From contig CAYZHM010000001.1 in assembly GCA_964478225.1 (NCBI GenBank), positions 124,001 to 188,000 on the forward strand: a stretch of DNA of 64,000 bases, given 5' to 3'. Source of the DNA: CAYZHM01 sp964478225 (GTDB taxonomy: Bacteria; Pseudomonadota; Alphaproteobacteria; Micavibrionales; Micavibrionaceae). The notes beneath the pieces were generated by a model. The model did no database searches. It was not told where the DNA came from and was given only the letters and a program-made list of their open reading frames with translations. The position numbers and the translations under genes are program-made. Shown here piece by piece: positions 1 through 8,477 of the stretch (its first letter is position 1; every line of letters starts with the position of its first letter).

Positions 1-268
1 GGATGCGGGACGGATTACTGTTTCGGAAGTGCGCTGTTCGCCTGACCTAAAAAATGCGACGGCCTATGTGATGGCGCTGGGCGGTAAAGATATGGACAAG
101 ATCATCCCTGCCCTGAACAGCAGTTCTCACATTTTTCAAAGAGACATCAACAAAGGCTCGAACTTGAAATTCACGCCACGTATTACATTCAGGGCTGATA
201 ACAGCTTTGAAACTGCACAAAGCATTGAAAGTATCCTGCACAGCCTTAACATCCCTAAAGACGAGTAA
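1..268 (+). CDS. rbfA: Ribosome-binding factor A, 3' part
   Basis: The reading frame is open from the first bases of the window, so the 5' end lies outside. The visible 88 residues carry the C-terminal half of the RbfA KH-like fold: a TVSEVRCSPDLKNATAYV strand, then the FTPRITFRADNSFETAQSIE stretch typical of RbfA (known family). RbfA binds the free 30S subunit and assists late 16S rRNA 5'-end maturation. The stop codon overlaps the truB start as TAATG, and an rbfA-truB-rpsO order is common in bacteria, which supports the call. Confidence 0.9.
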   Translation, partial: DAGRITVSEVRCSPDLKNATAYVMALGGKDMDKIIPALNSSSHIFQRDINKGSNLKFTPRITFRADNSFETAQSIESILHSLNIPKDE

Positions 269-1197
269 TGGCCAGAAATAAAAAAGGTCAAAAGATCGAT
301 GGGTGGATCAATCTCGACAAGCCGCTTGGCATGACTTCGACGCAGGCTGTTGGCAAAGTGCGCCGGTTGTTTAATGCGCAAAAAGTTGGCCATGCGGGAA
401 CGCTTGATCCGCTCGCTTCTGGTATTCTTCCGATTGCGCTGGGTGAAGCAACGAAAACCATTCCCTATATTCAAGATTCCTTGAAGACCTATGAGTTTAC
501 GGTTCAATGGGGGGCACAGACCAGCACCGATGACTCTGAGGGCGAAATTGTCGCCAAATCTGACATACGGCCAGACACCGACGCCATCCTTTCATCCCTG
601 CCCTCTTTTACAGGCGAAATTACGCAGATTCCGCCTAAATTCTCGGCGATTAAAATTGATGGTGCCCGGGCCTATGACCTTGCCCGTGATGGCGAAGAGT
701 TTGAAATCAAACCTCGGCAAGTTTACGTACAGTCTCTTGATTTGCTGTCCCAAACCCCGGATACGGCGCAGTTTATCATGACCTGTGGCAAAGGGACTTA
801 CGTACGGGCATTGGCAAGGGATTTGGCCTTAAAACTCGGGACTTACGGCCATGTTGCGGCGCTGCGCCGGACGCGGGTTGGCGGGTTTGACCTTGGCGAT
901 GCAATTTCTCTGGACAATCTGGAAAAATTGAGCAATAGTGCGGGCCTTGAGCAAGCTTTGCTGCCTTTGGAGAGTGCGCTGGACGACATCCTGGCCTTTC
1001 CGATACAACAAAAAGAAGCGGACTTGCTCAGAAACGGACAGGTTTTGAATTTGATCTCCCGGCCTGATTTTCAAAGGCTTGAGAAGGAAAATGTTCAGAA
1101 CGGGTCGGAAGTTTTGGCAATCCTGAACGGTGTTCCCGTGGCGATAGTCAGAGTCAATGGCCCCCAGATTAAACCCGTCCGTGTTTTTAACATTTAA
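268..1197 (+). CDS. truB: tRNA pseudouridine-55 synthase TruB
   Basis: 309 residues, normal for TruB. It makes pseudouridine-55 in the T-loop of tRNAs. Seen: GWINLDKPLGMTS near residue 12, KVGHAGTLDPLASGILPIA around residues 36-56 holding the catalytic Asp, and a GKGTYVRALARDL segment near residue 175, all TruB landmarks. The ATG overlaps the rbfA stop by one base, so the two are probably translationally coupled. The C-terminal region is the small PUA-like part. A 16-base gap with an AAGGAG leads to rpsO. Confidence 0.95.
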   Translation: MARNKKGQKIDGWINLDKPLGMTSTQAVGKVRRLFNAQKVGHAGTLDPLASGILPIALGEATKTIPYIQDSLKTYEFTVQWGAQTSTDDSEGEIVAKSDIRPDTDAILSSLPSFTGEITQIPPKFSAIKIDGARAYDLARDGEEFEIKPRQVYVQSLDLLSQTPDTAQFIMTCGKGTYVRALARDLALKLGTYGHVAALRRTRVGGFDLGDAISLDNLEKLSNSAGLEQALLPLESALDDILAFPIQQKEADLLRNGQVLNLISRPDFQRLEKENVQNGSEVLAILNGVPVAIVRVNGPQIKPVRVFNI

Positions 1198-1213
1198 ACT
1201 CAAGGAGAAAACG

Positions 1214-1483
1214 ATGTCGATTACTGCAGAAAAAAAGCAAGAGCTGATTAAAAGCTACCAAAACGATGCCAAGGACACTGGTTCGCCGGAAGTTCAGATC
1301 GCTATTCTGACCGAGCGTATCAACAACATGTCCGAGCATATGCAAACTCATAAAAAAGATTTCCATTCCCGCCGCGGTCTTTTGGCCATGGTTGCTAAGC
1401 GCCGTAAGCTTCTGGATTACCTGAAGCGCGTTGAAGAAAGCCGCTATGCAAAGATCATCGAGGCGCTGAATATCCGCCGATAA
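1214..1483 (+). CDS. rpsO: 30S ribosomal protein S15
   Basis: 89 residues, the usual S15 length. Seen: TGSPEVQIAILTERI and a HSRRGLLAMVAKRRKLLDYL stretch, hallmarks of S15, which binds the central domain of 16S rRNA. The start at 1214 is chosen because AAGGAG lies 8 bases upstream and the protein then begins MSITAEKK, as in relatives; an in-frame ATG at 1157 lies inside truB and is rejected. In many bacteria pnp follows directly; here two to three small genes and gpmA intervene. Confidence 0.96.
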   Translation: MSITAEKKQELIKSYQNDAKDTGSPEVQIAILTERINNMSEHMQTHKKDFHSRRGLLAMVAKRRKLLDYLKRVEESRYAKIIEALNIRR

Positions 1484-1492
1484 GGCAAAGTT

Positions 1493-2089
1493 ATGCGACT
1501 GCGTGATTTCTTTTTGAAGACAGTATCAGTCGGACTTTATAAGCCACGGACTTATTTTGAAGTCGCCAAAGTTGTGGAATACGACAGCGATTCCAAGCCC
1601 ATGCACACGTTCCATCTGATGCAAAGCGCTGATGGCAAGAGGTATGTCAGGGTGACTTCGGGTGGCGGCCCATACGCTCTTTATTGTAACATGTACTTAA
1701 CGAGTGTCTCGCCTTGGGCAAATGGGGGCGTGAAGCTTGCAGAAACTCCTTATGCGGATGGCAATCCGAGCGCTTTTGCCTCTCTTGGCTATAAAGTAGT
1801 TGGTAAAAAGCATTTCTTTCCTGAAGATGCCGATCCATGGTCGGCGGTGTTTTTTGAACACCCAGAAACCAGGGACCGGGATATTTGCGTTCAAACCTTT
1901 GGTGCCTATATTGATTTTCGAAATCATAATTTCTTTCTTGAGGTTGGGCAAAAGTTTGTTTGCAAAGAAATTTTCACCAATGACCTCGGTTTTTTTATTT
2001 CTGAGTACAACGACGATAGCTATAATGAATATGGCGATGAGGGTGAGGAGTGGAAGCCTGAAGGCTGGCGCCCTGGCTATGGTTCATAA
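1493..2089 (+). CDS. Hypothetical acidic protein, 198 aa
   Basis: I do not recognise this family. It starts 9 bases after rpsO and is probably co-transcribed. There is no signal peptide or membrane segment. The middle is rich in aromatic residues (FRNHNFFLEVGQKFVCKEIF) and the tail is acidic, with many Tyr, Asp and Glu. A strong hairpin terminator follows at once, so this is likely the last gene of the rbfA-truB-rpsO unit. The residue pattern and reading frame are consistent with a real soluble protein; function unknown. Confidence 0.7.
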   Translation: MRLRDFFLKTVSVGLYKPRTYFEVAKVVEYDSDSKPMHTFHLMQSADGKRYVRVTSGGGPYALYCNMYLTSVSPWANGGVKLAETPYADGNPSAFASLGYKVVGKKHFFPEDADPWSAVFFEHPETRDRDICVQTFGAYIDFRNHNFFLEVGQKFVCKEIFTNDLGFFISEYNDDSYNEYGDEGEEWKPEGWRPGYGS

Positions 2090-2092
2090 CAC

Positions 2093-2117
2093 AAGCGGCT
2101 TTATGGCCGCTTTTTTG
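2093..2117 (+). terminator. Rho-independent terminator after the rpsO unit
   Basis: AGCGGC at 2094-2099 pairs with GCCGCT at 2106-2111, followed by a run of six T. It lies just behind the stop at 2089 and closes the rbfA-truB-rpsO-hypothetical unit. Confidence 0.85.
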
Positions 2118-2180
2118 TTGGAACCAACTTCTCGGCCGCGCGTTTGAGCCCTTAGAACATTATGCAGAAAGGGTCAAACA

Positions 2181-2426
2181 ATGGTTAATGATAATCCTAC
2201 GAAGAATACACAGACAATTCTTTTGATTGTTGCCGGGGTTGTAATCGCGGTTGGAGCCGTATTCTTTTTAACAGCTCCTGATGAGCGCACATTAGGGGAG
2301 AAAGCTAATGATGCGGTTGAGCAGCTTGATAACGGCGTGGACAATGCCGCGCGCGAGTTTGAAGACCGCACGCCTGCCGAGCGTATCCGCGATGATGTCG
2401 AGGATGCGACGGATAGCAATGAATAG
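2181..2426 (+). CDS. Small single-pass membrane protein, 81 aa
   Basis: One hydrophobic helix at about residues 12-31 (ILLIVAGVVIAVGAVFFL) follows a short polar N-terminus. The rest is acidic and helical, with alternating charge (EKANDAVEQLDNGVDNAAREFEDRTPAERIRDD). The sequence resembles small stress-type membrane proteins with an amphipathic helix tail, but I cannot name a family. It lies between two terminators (2093-2117 and 2443-2470) and so is probably its own transcript. Confidence 0.7.
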   Translation: MVNDNPTKNTQTILLIVAGVVIAVGAVFFLTAPDERTLGEKANDAVEQLDNGVDNAAREFEDRTPAERIRDDVEDATDSNE

Positions 2427-2442
2427 GCTTTCTTCCCCTGAG

Positions 2443-2470
2443 AAAACGGCTTGGTATAGGCCGTTTTTTT
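2443..2470 (+). terminator. Rho-independent terminator
   Basis: AAAACGGC at 2443-2450 pairs with GCCGTTTT at 2460-2467 around a 9-base loop, followed by more T. It ends the 81-residue membrane protein gene. Confidence 0.85.
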
Positions 2471-2484
2471 CTGCGGGAAAGCTT

Positions 2485-2682
2485 ATGTTTAATAAACAAC
2501 AGCAGATTGCTCATAAGCCTGTGTTTTTGCTGCTGGTTTTTGGGATTGTTTTTATTTTCAGTCTATTTGTTGCCCTGCTGGCGTTCAATGACATGACCGT
2601 TCCGGCCTATATCCAACCCGCGGCTGGCGGACTGGATGATGCATTGCCGGAGTATGCGAATGGTCCAGATCCGGGGGATTAA
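2485..2682 (+). CDS. Small membrane protein, 65 aa
   Basis: Starts at the ATG at 2485 behind a GGGAAAG stretch; a longer frame reaching back to 2308 runs antiparallel in coding sense to the previous gene and through its terminator, so it is not used. A hydrophobic helix spans about residues 13-33 (FLLLVFGIVFIFSLFVALLAF), followed by a short Pro/Gly/Asp-rich tail. Function unknown. Its last 4 bases overlap the convergent gpmA stop. Confidence 0.55.
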   Translation: MFNKQQQIAHKPVFLLLVFGIVFIFSLFVALLAFNDMTVPAYIQPAAGGLDDALPEYANGPDPGD

Positions 2683-3302
2683 TCGTTTAAAAAATACCGG
2701 CCTTTAATTGCGCCCTCTTTCATCTCAAACACCAACGGAACTCCGGTCGGGATTTCCGCGTCATTAATGGTGTCCGGGGTTTCGACGCCGAGGATAATCA
2801 GCATCGCGCGCAAAGAATTGCCGTGAGCAACGATGAGGACGTTTTTATCTGCATTCAAAAGAGGTTTTATGTGTTCTTCGTAATAAGGCCGTACGCGATT
2901 TTCGACAACATCCTTCAGACATTCGCCTCCTGGCGGGCGTACATCGTAGGAACGGCGCCAGATATGGACCTGGTCTTCGCCGTATTTCTGACGGGTTTCG
3001 TCTTTGTCTAATCCTGTCAGATCGCCGTAATCGCGTTCGCGAAGATCATCGTGCGAAATCATCGTGCCGATGAGATCTGTTTGGTGGGAAGCATCTAAAG
3101 CCAGTCTGGCTGTGCGGTTTGCGCGCTTGAGTGTGCTGGTGAAAACCTGATCAAAGGCGATTTGCTTGTCCAAAAGCTTTTTGCCTGCACTCAGGGCCTC
3201 AGCAACCCCTTGCTGACTAAGGTCTACGTCCTTGAATCCTGTGAATTTGTTGGCCAAATTCCATTCTGATTGGCCGTGGCGGAGTAATACCAGGTAATTC
3301 AT
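2679..3302 (-). CDS. gpmA: 2,3-bisphosphoglycerate-dependent phosphoglycerate mutase
   Basis: 207 residues, the short alphaproteobacterial form. It interconverts 3- and 2-phosphoglycerate in glycolysis/gluconeogenesis through a phospho-histidine. Seen: LLRHGQSEWN at the N-terminus with the catalytic His, the ERDYGDLTGLDKDETRQKYG signature, RRSYDVRPPGGE, and VLIVAHGNSLRAM with the second active-site His. Convergent with the small membrane protein gene by 4 bases, and divergent from pnp across a 221-base spacer. Confident assignment. Confidence 0.95.
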   Translation of the reverse strand: MNYLVLLRHGQSEWNLANKFTGFKDVDLSQQGVAEALSAGKKLLDKQIAFDQVFTSTLKRANRTARLALDASHQTDLIGTMISHDDLRERDYGDLTGLDKDETRQKYGEDQVHIWRRSYDVRPPGGECLKDVVENRVRPYYEEHIKPLLNADKNVLIVAHGNSLRAMLIILGVETPDTINDAEIPTGVPLVFEMKEGAIKGRYFLND

Positions 3303-3470
3303 ACAAACCTCATTTTCCTTTGACTTACGGTCGCAAACATGGCATAAATCCTCACGAAAATAAAGATCGCTGTGGGGAGTTATCCGCGGTCGACTGTTAA
3401 GAGCATTTCCAGTGTTTTTTACTGTCCACCGTTAAACTCCTCCCCCGATTTGAAATTTATACATTTGCAG

Positions 3471-3493
3471 CGCGAAACAATCATGTTGTCGCG
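3471..3493 (+). promoter_or_regulatory. Hairpin in the pnp leader region
   Basis: CGCGA plus AACA (3471-3479) pairs with TGTT plus TCGCG (3484-3493), with one bulged G and a 4-base loop, 31 bases before the pnp start. In Escherichia coli the pnp leader folds into a stem that RNase III and PNPase use for autoregulation. Whether this shorter stem is transcribed and does the same is inference. The rest of the 3303-3523 spacer must hold the divergent gpmA and pnp promoters, but no clear -35/-10 pair stands out. Confidence 0.35.
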
Positions 3494-3523
3494 TCTGCGT
3501 TTACACATGAAAGGTAATATTTA

Positions 3524-5728
3524 ATGTTTAAAGTCTACAGAAAAGAAATTGATTTTGCAGGTAAGACACTGGTTTTGGAGACAGGCAAGATCGCCCGTCA
3601 GGCCGATGGTTGCGTTGTAGCGACCATGGGTGAAACCACGGTTCTCTGCGCCGTGACAGGCTCCAAGAGCGTAGCGCCAGGGCAAGACTTCTTCCCCCTG
3701 TCCGTTCACTACCAGGAAAAAACTTATGCGGCCGGTAAGATCCCTGGCGGATTTTTCAAGCGCGAAGCGCGTCCTTCCGAAAAGGAAACTCTGACGTCCC
3801 GTCTTATTGACCGTCCGATCCGTCCACTTTTCCCGAAAAACTTTCTGAATGAGGTTCAGGTCGTGTTGACGGTTATATCTCACGATTTGGAAAATGATCC
3901 TGATATCGTTGCGATGGTCGGCGCTTCTGCTGCCCTTACAATCTCCGGCATTCCATTCATGGGGCCCATCGGCGGCGCACGTGTTTGCTACAAAGATGGT
4001 GAATTCCTGATCAATCCTCCTATGCATGATGTCAACGACATGGATCTCGATCTGGTCGTTGCTGGAACAAAAGAAGGCGTGTTGATGGTTGAATCCGAAG
4101 CCAAGGAACTGCCGGAAGATGTGATGTTGACCGCTGTTAAAAAAGGCCAGGACGCCTATAAAAGCGTTATCGACGGGATCATTGATCTTGCGGAAATGTG
4201 CGCTAAAGACATGTGGGACATTCCCGAAACACCAGCACATATTCAAAAGCTGGAAGACAACATCAAGAAGAAATATGCCGGCGAAGTTGAAAAGGCATAC
4301 GCGATTACCGACAAGCTTGCGCGTCAGGATGCTGTCGGCAAGGTTAGAGATGCTGCGATTGAAGCTTTTACCGATGAAGAGAATGGTATCGACGACAAGG
4401 TCATCACTTCCAAATTCAAGTCTTTGGAAGCCGACGTTGTGCGCGGTGCGATCTTGAAAACAGGCAAGCGTATTGATGAGCGCGACACCAAAACTGTCCG
4501 TCCGATCGTGGCCGAAGTTGGTATTTTGCCACGTACACACGGCTCTGCCCTTTTCACACGCGGCGAAACTCAGGCGCTTGTTGTTGCAACGCTTGGTACA
4601 GGACAAGATGAACAAATCATCGATGCCCTCGAAGGTGAATACAAAGAGCGCTTCATGCTCCATTACAACTTCCCTCCTTACTCTGTGGGCGAAGCTGGCC
4701 GTATGGGTCCTCCGGGACGCCGTGAAATCGGTCATGGTAAGTTGGCCTGGCGTGCACTCCGTCCGTTGTTGCCGTCTGTTGAAGACTTTCCTTACACAAT
4801 GCGTGTGGTTTCCGAGATTACTGAGTCCAACGGATCGTCTTCGATGGCCACTGTCTGCGGGACCTCGCTGGCGCTTATGGATGGCGGCGTGCCGCTGAAG
4901 CGTCCGGTTGCGGGTATCGCAATGGGCCTGATCAAAGAAGGTAAAGATTTTGCAGTTCTTTCCGACATTCTGGGTGATGAAGATCATCTCGGCGACATGG
5001 ATTTCAAGGTTGCGGGAACATCGGAAGGCGTTACAGCGTTGCAGATGGACATTAAAATTACGTCCATCACATCCGAGATCATGCAGGTTGCTTTGAAGCA
5101 AGCGCAAGAAGGCCGTATGCACATTCTTGGCGAAATGGCCAAGGCCCTGGATACTGCACGTGAAGAGCTGAATGCCCATGCACCGCAAATTGTTTCGATC
5201 CAGATTCCGGTCGACAAGATCCGTGAAGTTATCGGGACCGGCGGCAAGGTTATTCGTGAAATTATCGAGCAAACCGAAACCAAAATCGATATCGATGATG
5301 ATGGTACAGTTAAAGTGGCCGCATCAAACGCGGAAGCGATTGAGAAAGCTGTAAACTGGATCCGTGGCATTACGGATGAGCCGGAAGTTGGCAAAGTTTA
5401 CGATGGTAAAGTTGTGAAATGCGTTGATTTCGGCGCGTTTGTGAACTTTATGCCTGGCAAAGATGGTTTGGTTCACATTTCCGAGCTGCAAGAAGGCCGT
5501 ACTGCGCAAACAACCGATGTTGTTCAGGAAGGCGATGACGTTAAAGTTATCGTGCTTGGCATGGATGACCGCGGCAAAGTTAAGCTTTCGATGAAGCGCG
5601 TTGATCAGGAAACTGGTGAGCCGATCGAGCTTGAAGAAGCCCCACGCGAGCCTCGTGAAGACCGCGGCGATCGTGGTGATCGCGGTGGACGTGATCGCGG
5701 CGACCGCAAACGCCGCTCGAACGGTTAA
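3524..5728 (+). CDS. pnp: Polynucleotide phosphorylase
   Basis: 734 residues, full length. It degrades RNA 3' to 5' using phosphate and is a core of the RNA degradosome. Domain order seen: first RNase PH domain (FFKREARPSEKETLTSRLID near residue 80), helical linker, second RNase PH domain (FPPYSVGEAGRMGPPGRREI near residue 382), KH domain (IREVIGTGGKVIREI near residue 565) and S1 domain (GKVVKCVDFGAFVNFMPGKD near residue 630). The tail is Arg/Gly/Asp-rich (RGDRGDRGGRDRGDRKRR), likely RNA-binding or degradosome contact. AAAGG lies 10 bases before the ATG. Confidence 0.97.
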   Translation: MFKVYRKEIDFAGKTLVLETGKIARQADGCVVATMGETTVLCAVTGSKSVAPGQDFFPLSVHYQEKTYAAGKIPGGFFKREARPSEKETLTSRLIDRPIRPLFPKNFLNEVQVVLTVISHDLENDPDIVAMVGASAALTISGIPFMGPIGGARVCYKDGEFLINPPMHDVNDMDLDLVVAGTKEGVLMVESEAKELPEDVMLTAVKKGQDAYKSVIDGIIDLAEMCAKDMWDIPETPAHIQKLEDNIKKKYAGEVEKAYAITDKLARQDAVGKVRDAAIEAFTDEENGIDDKVITSKFKSLEADVVRGAILKTGKRIDERDTKTVRPIVAEVGILPRTHGSALFTRGETQALVVATLGTGQDEQIIDALEGEYKERFMLHYNFPPYSVGEAGRMGPPGRREIGHGKLAWRALRPLLPSVEDFPYTMRVVSEITESNGSSSMATVCGTSLALMDGGVPLKRPVAGIAMGLIKEGKDFAVLSDILGDEDHLGDMDFKVAGTSEGVTALQMDIKITSITSEIMQVALKQAQEGRMHILGEMAKALDTAREELNAHAPQIVSIQIPVDKIREVIGTGGKVIREIIEQTETKIDIDDDGTVKVAASNAEAIEKAVNWIRGITDEPEVGKVYDGKVVKCVDFGAFVNFMPGKDGLVHISELQEGRTAQTTDVVQEGDDVKVIVLGMDDRGKVKLSMKRVDQETGEPIELEEAPREPREDRGDRGDRGGRDRGDRKRRSNG

Positions 5729-5790
5729 GTTTTGACATAAATTAAAACCTTCTGTAAGTTGTCCGTTTGGGCGCCTACGGGAGGTTTTTT

Positions 5791-6330
5791 ATGCGCTGGC
5801 ATCTTAACGATCTGTTCAACAGACTTGTTGATCATCATTACAAAAAGAGTGCACAGAATGCATTCAAACTCTGTGACAGACTTGAGCTGCTCGCTTATGC
5901 GGATGAGTATGGTGATGGATGGTATGCCAGCACTTATCCTCAATGCTGGCTTGCAAACATTAATGACGTAGAACAAGGGATAGTTGAGGGGTGGATCCTT
6001 AATGGCAGAGGTCGAAGCCGCAACTCCAGCCTGGCAGACATGGGAAAAGATCTCAGCATGATGCGCGTGCATGACAAAGTTTTACTGATCCCAAGACCTT
6101 CACCAACAATGCCGCCCAAAGATTATGACGTCTTTGAAGTCGGCTACGGTAGAAAACTCATTGTTCGGCCTCTGGGATATGTCTTTGATGTAGAGAGAGG
6201 CCAAGGCACTTTTATTACGTTTGAGCCTCTGCGCTATAGTTTTAATACCCCTCTTCCTATGCTATACGGCAAGCAAATAGACCAGTTAGAACGCAAAGTT
6301 TTAGGCTTACCGCCCCCAGAGCGCTCCTGA
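5791..6330 (+). CDS. Hypothetical protein, 179 aa
   Basis: Start placed at 5791, where GGGAGG sits 6 bases upstream; an earlier in-frame start at 5767 would cover that site. I do not recognise the family. It has no membrane segment or signal peptide. The N-terminal half is helical (RWHLNDLFNRLVDHHYKKSA); the C-terminal half looks strand-rich (KLIVRPLGYVFDVERGQGTF). The gene is alone between pnp and the next membrane-anchored protein. Function unknown. Confidence 0.65.
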   Translation: MRWHLNDLFNRLVDHHYKKSAQNAFKLCDRLELLAYADEYGDGWYASTYPQCWLANINDVEQGIVEGWILNGRGRSRNSSLADMGKDLSMMRVHDKVLLIPRPSPTMPPKDYDVFEVGYGRKLIVRPLGYVFDVERGQGTFITFEPLRYSFNTPLPMLYGKQIDQLERKVLGLPPPERS

Positions 6331-6366
6331 TTTTCCTTTATTTTTACGAGATTCGACCTATTTCTG

Positions 6367-6372
6367 GTATAA
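6367..6372 (+). promoter_or_regulatory. Candidate -10 box TATAAT
   Basis: A perfect TATAAT lies 18 bases before the ATG at 6390, after the stop of the preceding gene. No good TTGACA-like -35 stands at the ideal distance, so it is a candidate only. Confidence 0.4.
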
Positions 6373-6389
6373 TGGTTCCAGGACGGTAA

Positions 6390-6851
6390 ATGATGGCGAT
6401 ATCCCGCGCACGGCGTAATTTTCGGCGATTTTTGTATGTTTTGCTGGTGTTCAGCATGCTTTTCATGGGCACGGCGGCCTATTACCGCACGAGCTTCCAA
6501 CGCACAAAGGAAATCGCCCCCCTTCTCTTTAAAATTGATGTCGTGCAGTTTCAGGCCCGCGCTTTCTTTTCCAATGACGATGAAAAGTTCAAAATTGCCC
6601 TTAAATTGCATGATTACGGCATCTTTTCGCCAACCTACAGCAATGCCGGGATTGCCATGCTTGAGGACATGGTGCAGGACGGCTATGCGCCTGCTCAGAT
6701 GATCAAGGCAAATTATCTGATAAACACCCCTTCTGAGAATGCGCGGACTGAAGCGATTGAACTTTATACCTTGGCGGCGGCGCAAAATCATGCCCCTGCA
6801 ATTGAGGCCATAAGCCGATTGGGGCTTGCCCAGAGTGCCCCAAAGCCTTAA
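6390..6851 (+). CDS. Membrane-anchored Sel1-like repeat protein
   Basis: 153 residues. A basic N-terminus (ARRNFRRF) precedes one membrane helix at about residues 14-31, so most of the protein should lie in the periplasm. The C-terminal 70 residues show the spacing of Sel1/TPR-like helical hairpins (AMLEDMVQDGYAPAQMIKA, then AIELYTLAAAQNHAPAIEAI), which usually mediate protein contacts. Two adjacent ATG codons (6390, 6393) make the exact start uncertain. Nine bases separate it from the phosphodiesterase gene, so an operon is likely. Confidence 0.6.
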   Translation: MMAISRARRNFRRFLYVLLVFSMLFMGTAAYYRTSFQRTKEIAPLLFKIDVVQFQARAFFSNDDEKFKIALKLHDYGIFSPTYSNAGIAMLEDMVQDGYAPAQMIKANYLINTPSENARTEAIELYTLAAAQNHAPAIEAISRLGLAQSAPKP

Positions 6852-6860
6852 TCTCCTTTC

Positions 6861-7604
6861 ATGCTTAAACTGCCTAAAATCATTGGTCACCGCGGTTGTG
6901 CGGCCTATGCTCCCGAGAACACTCTAGAGGGGATTCATTCAGCTGCCGACATGGGTATTGAGTGGGTGGAGTTTGATGTGAAACTGACGAAAGACCAGGT
7001 TCCCATTCTCTTTCATGACGATACGCTTGAGCGTACAACGAATGGCAGCGGAAACGTGCGCGATCTGACACTTGCGCAAATCAAAGAACTGGATGCAGGA
7101 TCTTGGTTCTCTGACAGTTTTTTTAGATCTTCTGTTCCCACATTGGAAGAAGCAGTTGATGTTTTGCTTGAGCGTAATCTTGGCTTAAATCTGGAAATCA
7201 AACCCTGTTCCGGACGCGAGCGTGAGACAGCGGAAGCTACTTTGGATGTTCTCTCACATATATGGGATGATCATGAGCGTTTGCTCGTTTCCAGTTTTTC
7301 CCATGTTGCACTAGAAACATCGCTTGAAATGGCACCTGATTGGTGCCGTGGTTTTTTGCTACCTTTTGAATGGCCTGAGAACTGGCAAGAGATGTTTGAA
7401 TATCTGGAAGCTTCGACCATTCACTTCAACGGGAATGAATGTTCGCGTGAGCATGTGCAGCTCTTGTTAGAAAAGAAAGTGCCCCTGCTCGCCTATACAA
7501 TTAACGATGCGCAGCGAGCGCGGCTATTACAAAGCTGGGGCGTTAGCGCGTTTTTTACGGACGTCCCGGATGTTTTGCTCGAGAGCGTTTTGACGGTGCA
7601 TTAA
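6861..7604 (+). CDS. ugpQ: Glycerophosphodiester phosphodiesterase
   Basis: 247 residues, cytosolic GDPD type. It hydrolyses glycerophosphodiesters to glycerol-3-phosphate and an alcohol. Seen: IIGHRGCAAYAPENTLEGI near residue 8, WVEFDVKLTKD near residue 34, and FHDDTLERTTNGSG near residue 51, giving the His pair and the metal-binding Glu/Asp of the family TIM barrel; LNLEIKP and a final TDVPDVLL strand close it. No signal peptide. The symbol follows family convention and the exact substrate is not proven. Confidence 0.9.
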   Translation: MLKLPKIIGHRGCAAYAPENTLEGIHSAADMGIEWVEFDVKLTKDQVPILFHDDTLERTTNGSGNVRDLTLAQIKELDAGSWFSDSFFRSSVPTLEEAVDVLLERNLGLNLEIKPCSGRERETAEATLDVLSHIWDDHERLLVSSFSHVALETSLEMAPDWCRGFLLPFEWPENWQEMFEYLEASTIHFNGNECSREHVQLLLEKKVPLLAYTINDAQRARLLQSWGVSAFFTDVPDVLLESVLTVH

Positions 7605-7661
7605 GATAGTTAAGAGTGATGAGTTACGAGTTTCTTTAATCTTGCAACTCTTTACTTGTAA

Positions 7662-8474
7662 CTAGCTTCCGTTTTTCATCATCTCATCAAGGCTTTCGTG
7701 GGCGGGCATGCCCATCGCGTTATAGCCGCAATCGACGTAATGCACTTCGCCGGTTACGGCGCTTGATAAATCCGACAGCAGATAAAGCCCTGCGCCGCCC
7801 AGCTCTTCCAGCTCGACCGAACGGCGCAGCGGTGATGTGACAACATTGTATTTGAATGTGCGGCGTGCGCCACCAATGACCGCTCCCGCGAGCGTTCTCA
7901 TCGGCCCAGCAGAAATCGCATTCACGCGAATACCATCAGGGCCAAGATCCGAGGCCAGATAACGGACAGAAGCTTCGAGAGCCGCTTTCGCCACGCCCAT
8001 CACATTATAATTCGGCATGACTTTTTCCGCGCCATAATATGTCAGCGTGACGGCACTGGCACCCGGCTTCATCAAATCTTTGGCACGGCGCATGACCGAG
8101 GTGAAGGAATAGCAGGAGATATGCATCGATGTCAGGAAATTGCCGAGGGTCGTATCGACGTAGCGGCCTTGCAGCTCATTCTTGTCCGAGAACGCGATGG
8201 CGTGAATGATAAAATCCAGTTCACCCCATTGTTTTGTGAGTTCGGCAAAAACAGCGTCAAGGCTTTCTTCGTTTGTTACATCACAATCCATCAGAATTTT
8301 TGATCCGACAGATTCCGCCAGAGGCTTGACGCGTTTTCCGAATGCTTCGCCCTGATAGGTGAACGCCATTTCCGCGCCATGTTCGTGCAACGTCTTTGCC
8401 ATGCCCCAGGCGATGGAGTGGTCGTTCGCGACGCCCATCACCAATCCCCGTTTTCCCTTCATTAAATCACTCAT
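7662..8474 (-). CDS. fabI: Enoyl-ACP reductase (NADH) FabI
   Basis: 270 residues. It reduces enoyl-ACP in the last step of each fatty-acid elongation cycle. Seen: KRGLVMGVANDHSIAWGMA (dinucleotide-binding loop of FabI), HAIAFSDKNELQGRYVDT, LTYYGAEKVMPNYNVMGVAKAA (Tyr-x6-Lys type active site) and a ISAGPMRTLAGAVIGG segment. Last gene of a fabA-smORF-fabB-fabI unit, 3 bases behind the fabB stop, so the whole unsaturated fatty-acid branch is co-expressed. Confidence 0.96.
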   Translation of the reverse strand: MSDLMKGKRGLVMGVANDHSIAWGMAKTLHEHGAEMAFTYQGEAFGKRVKPLAESVGSKILMDCDVTNEESLDAVFAELTKQWGELDFIIHAIAFSDKNELQGRYVDTTLGNFLTSMHISCYSFTSVMRRAKDLMKPGASAVTLTYYGAEKVMPNYNVMGVAKAALEASVRYLASDLGPDGIRVNAISAGPMRTLAGAVIGGARRTFKYNVVTSPLRRSVELEELGGAGLYLLSDLSSAVTGEVHYVDCGYNAMGMPAHESLDEMMKNGS

Positions 8475-8477
8475 TTT

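Noticed and set aside
3521..5272. 583-codon frame on the minus strand
   Set aside because: Lies wholly antisense to pnp, whose four domains are all intact; a long shadow of biased codon use.
7605..7661. Imperfect inverted sequence between the phosphodiesterase gene and fabI as a terminator
   Set aside because: Only short, interrupted pairings (GTTAC/GTAAC, GAGTT/AACTC) and no clean T-tract.
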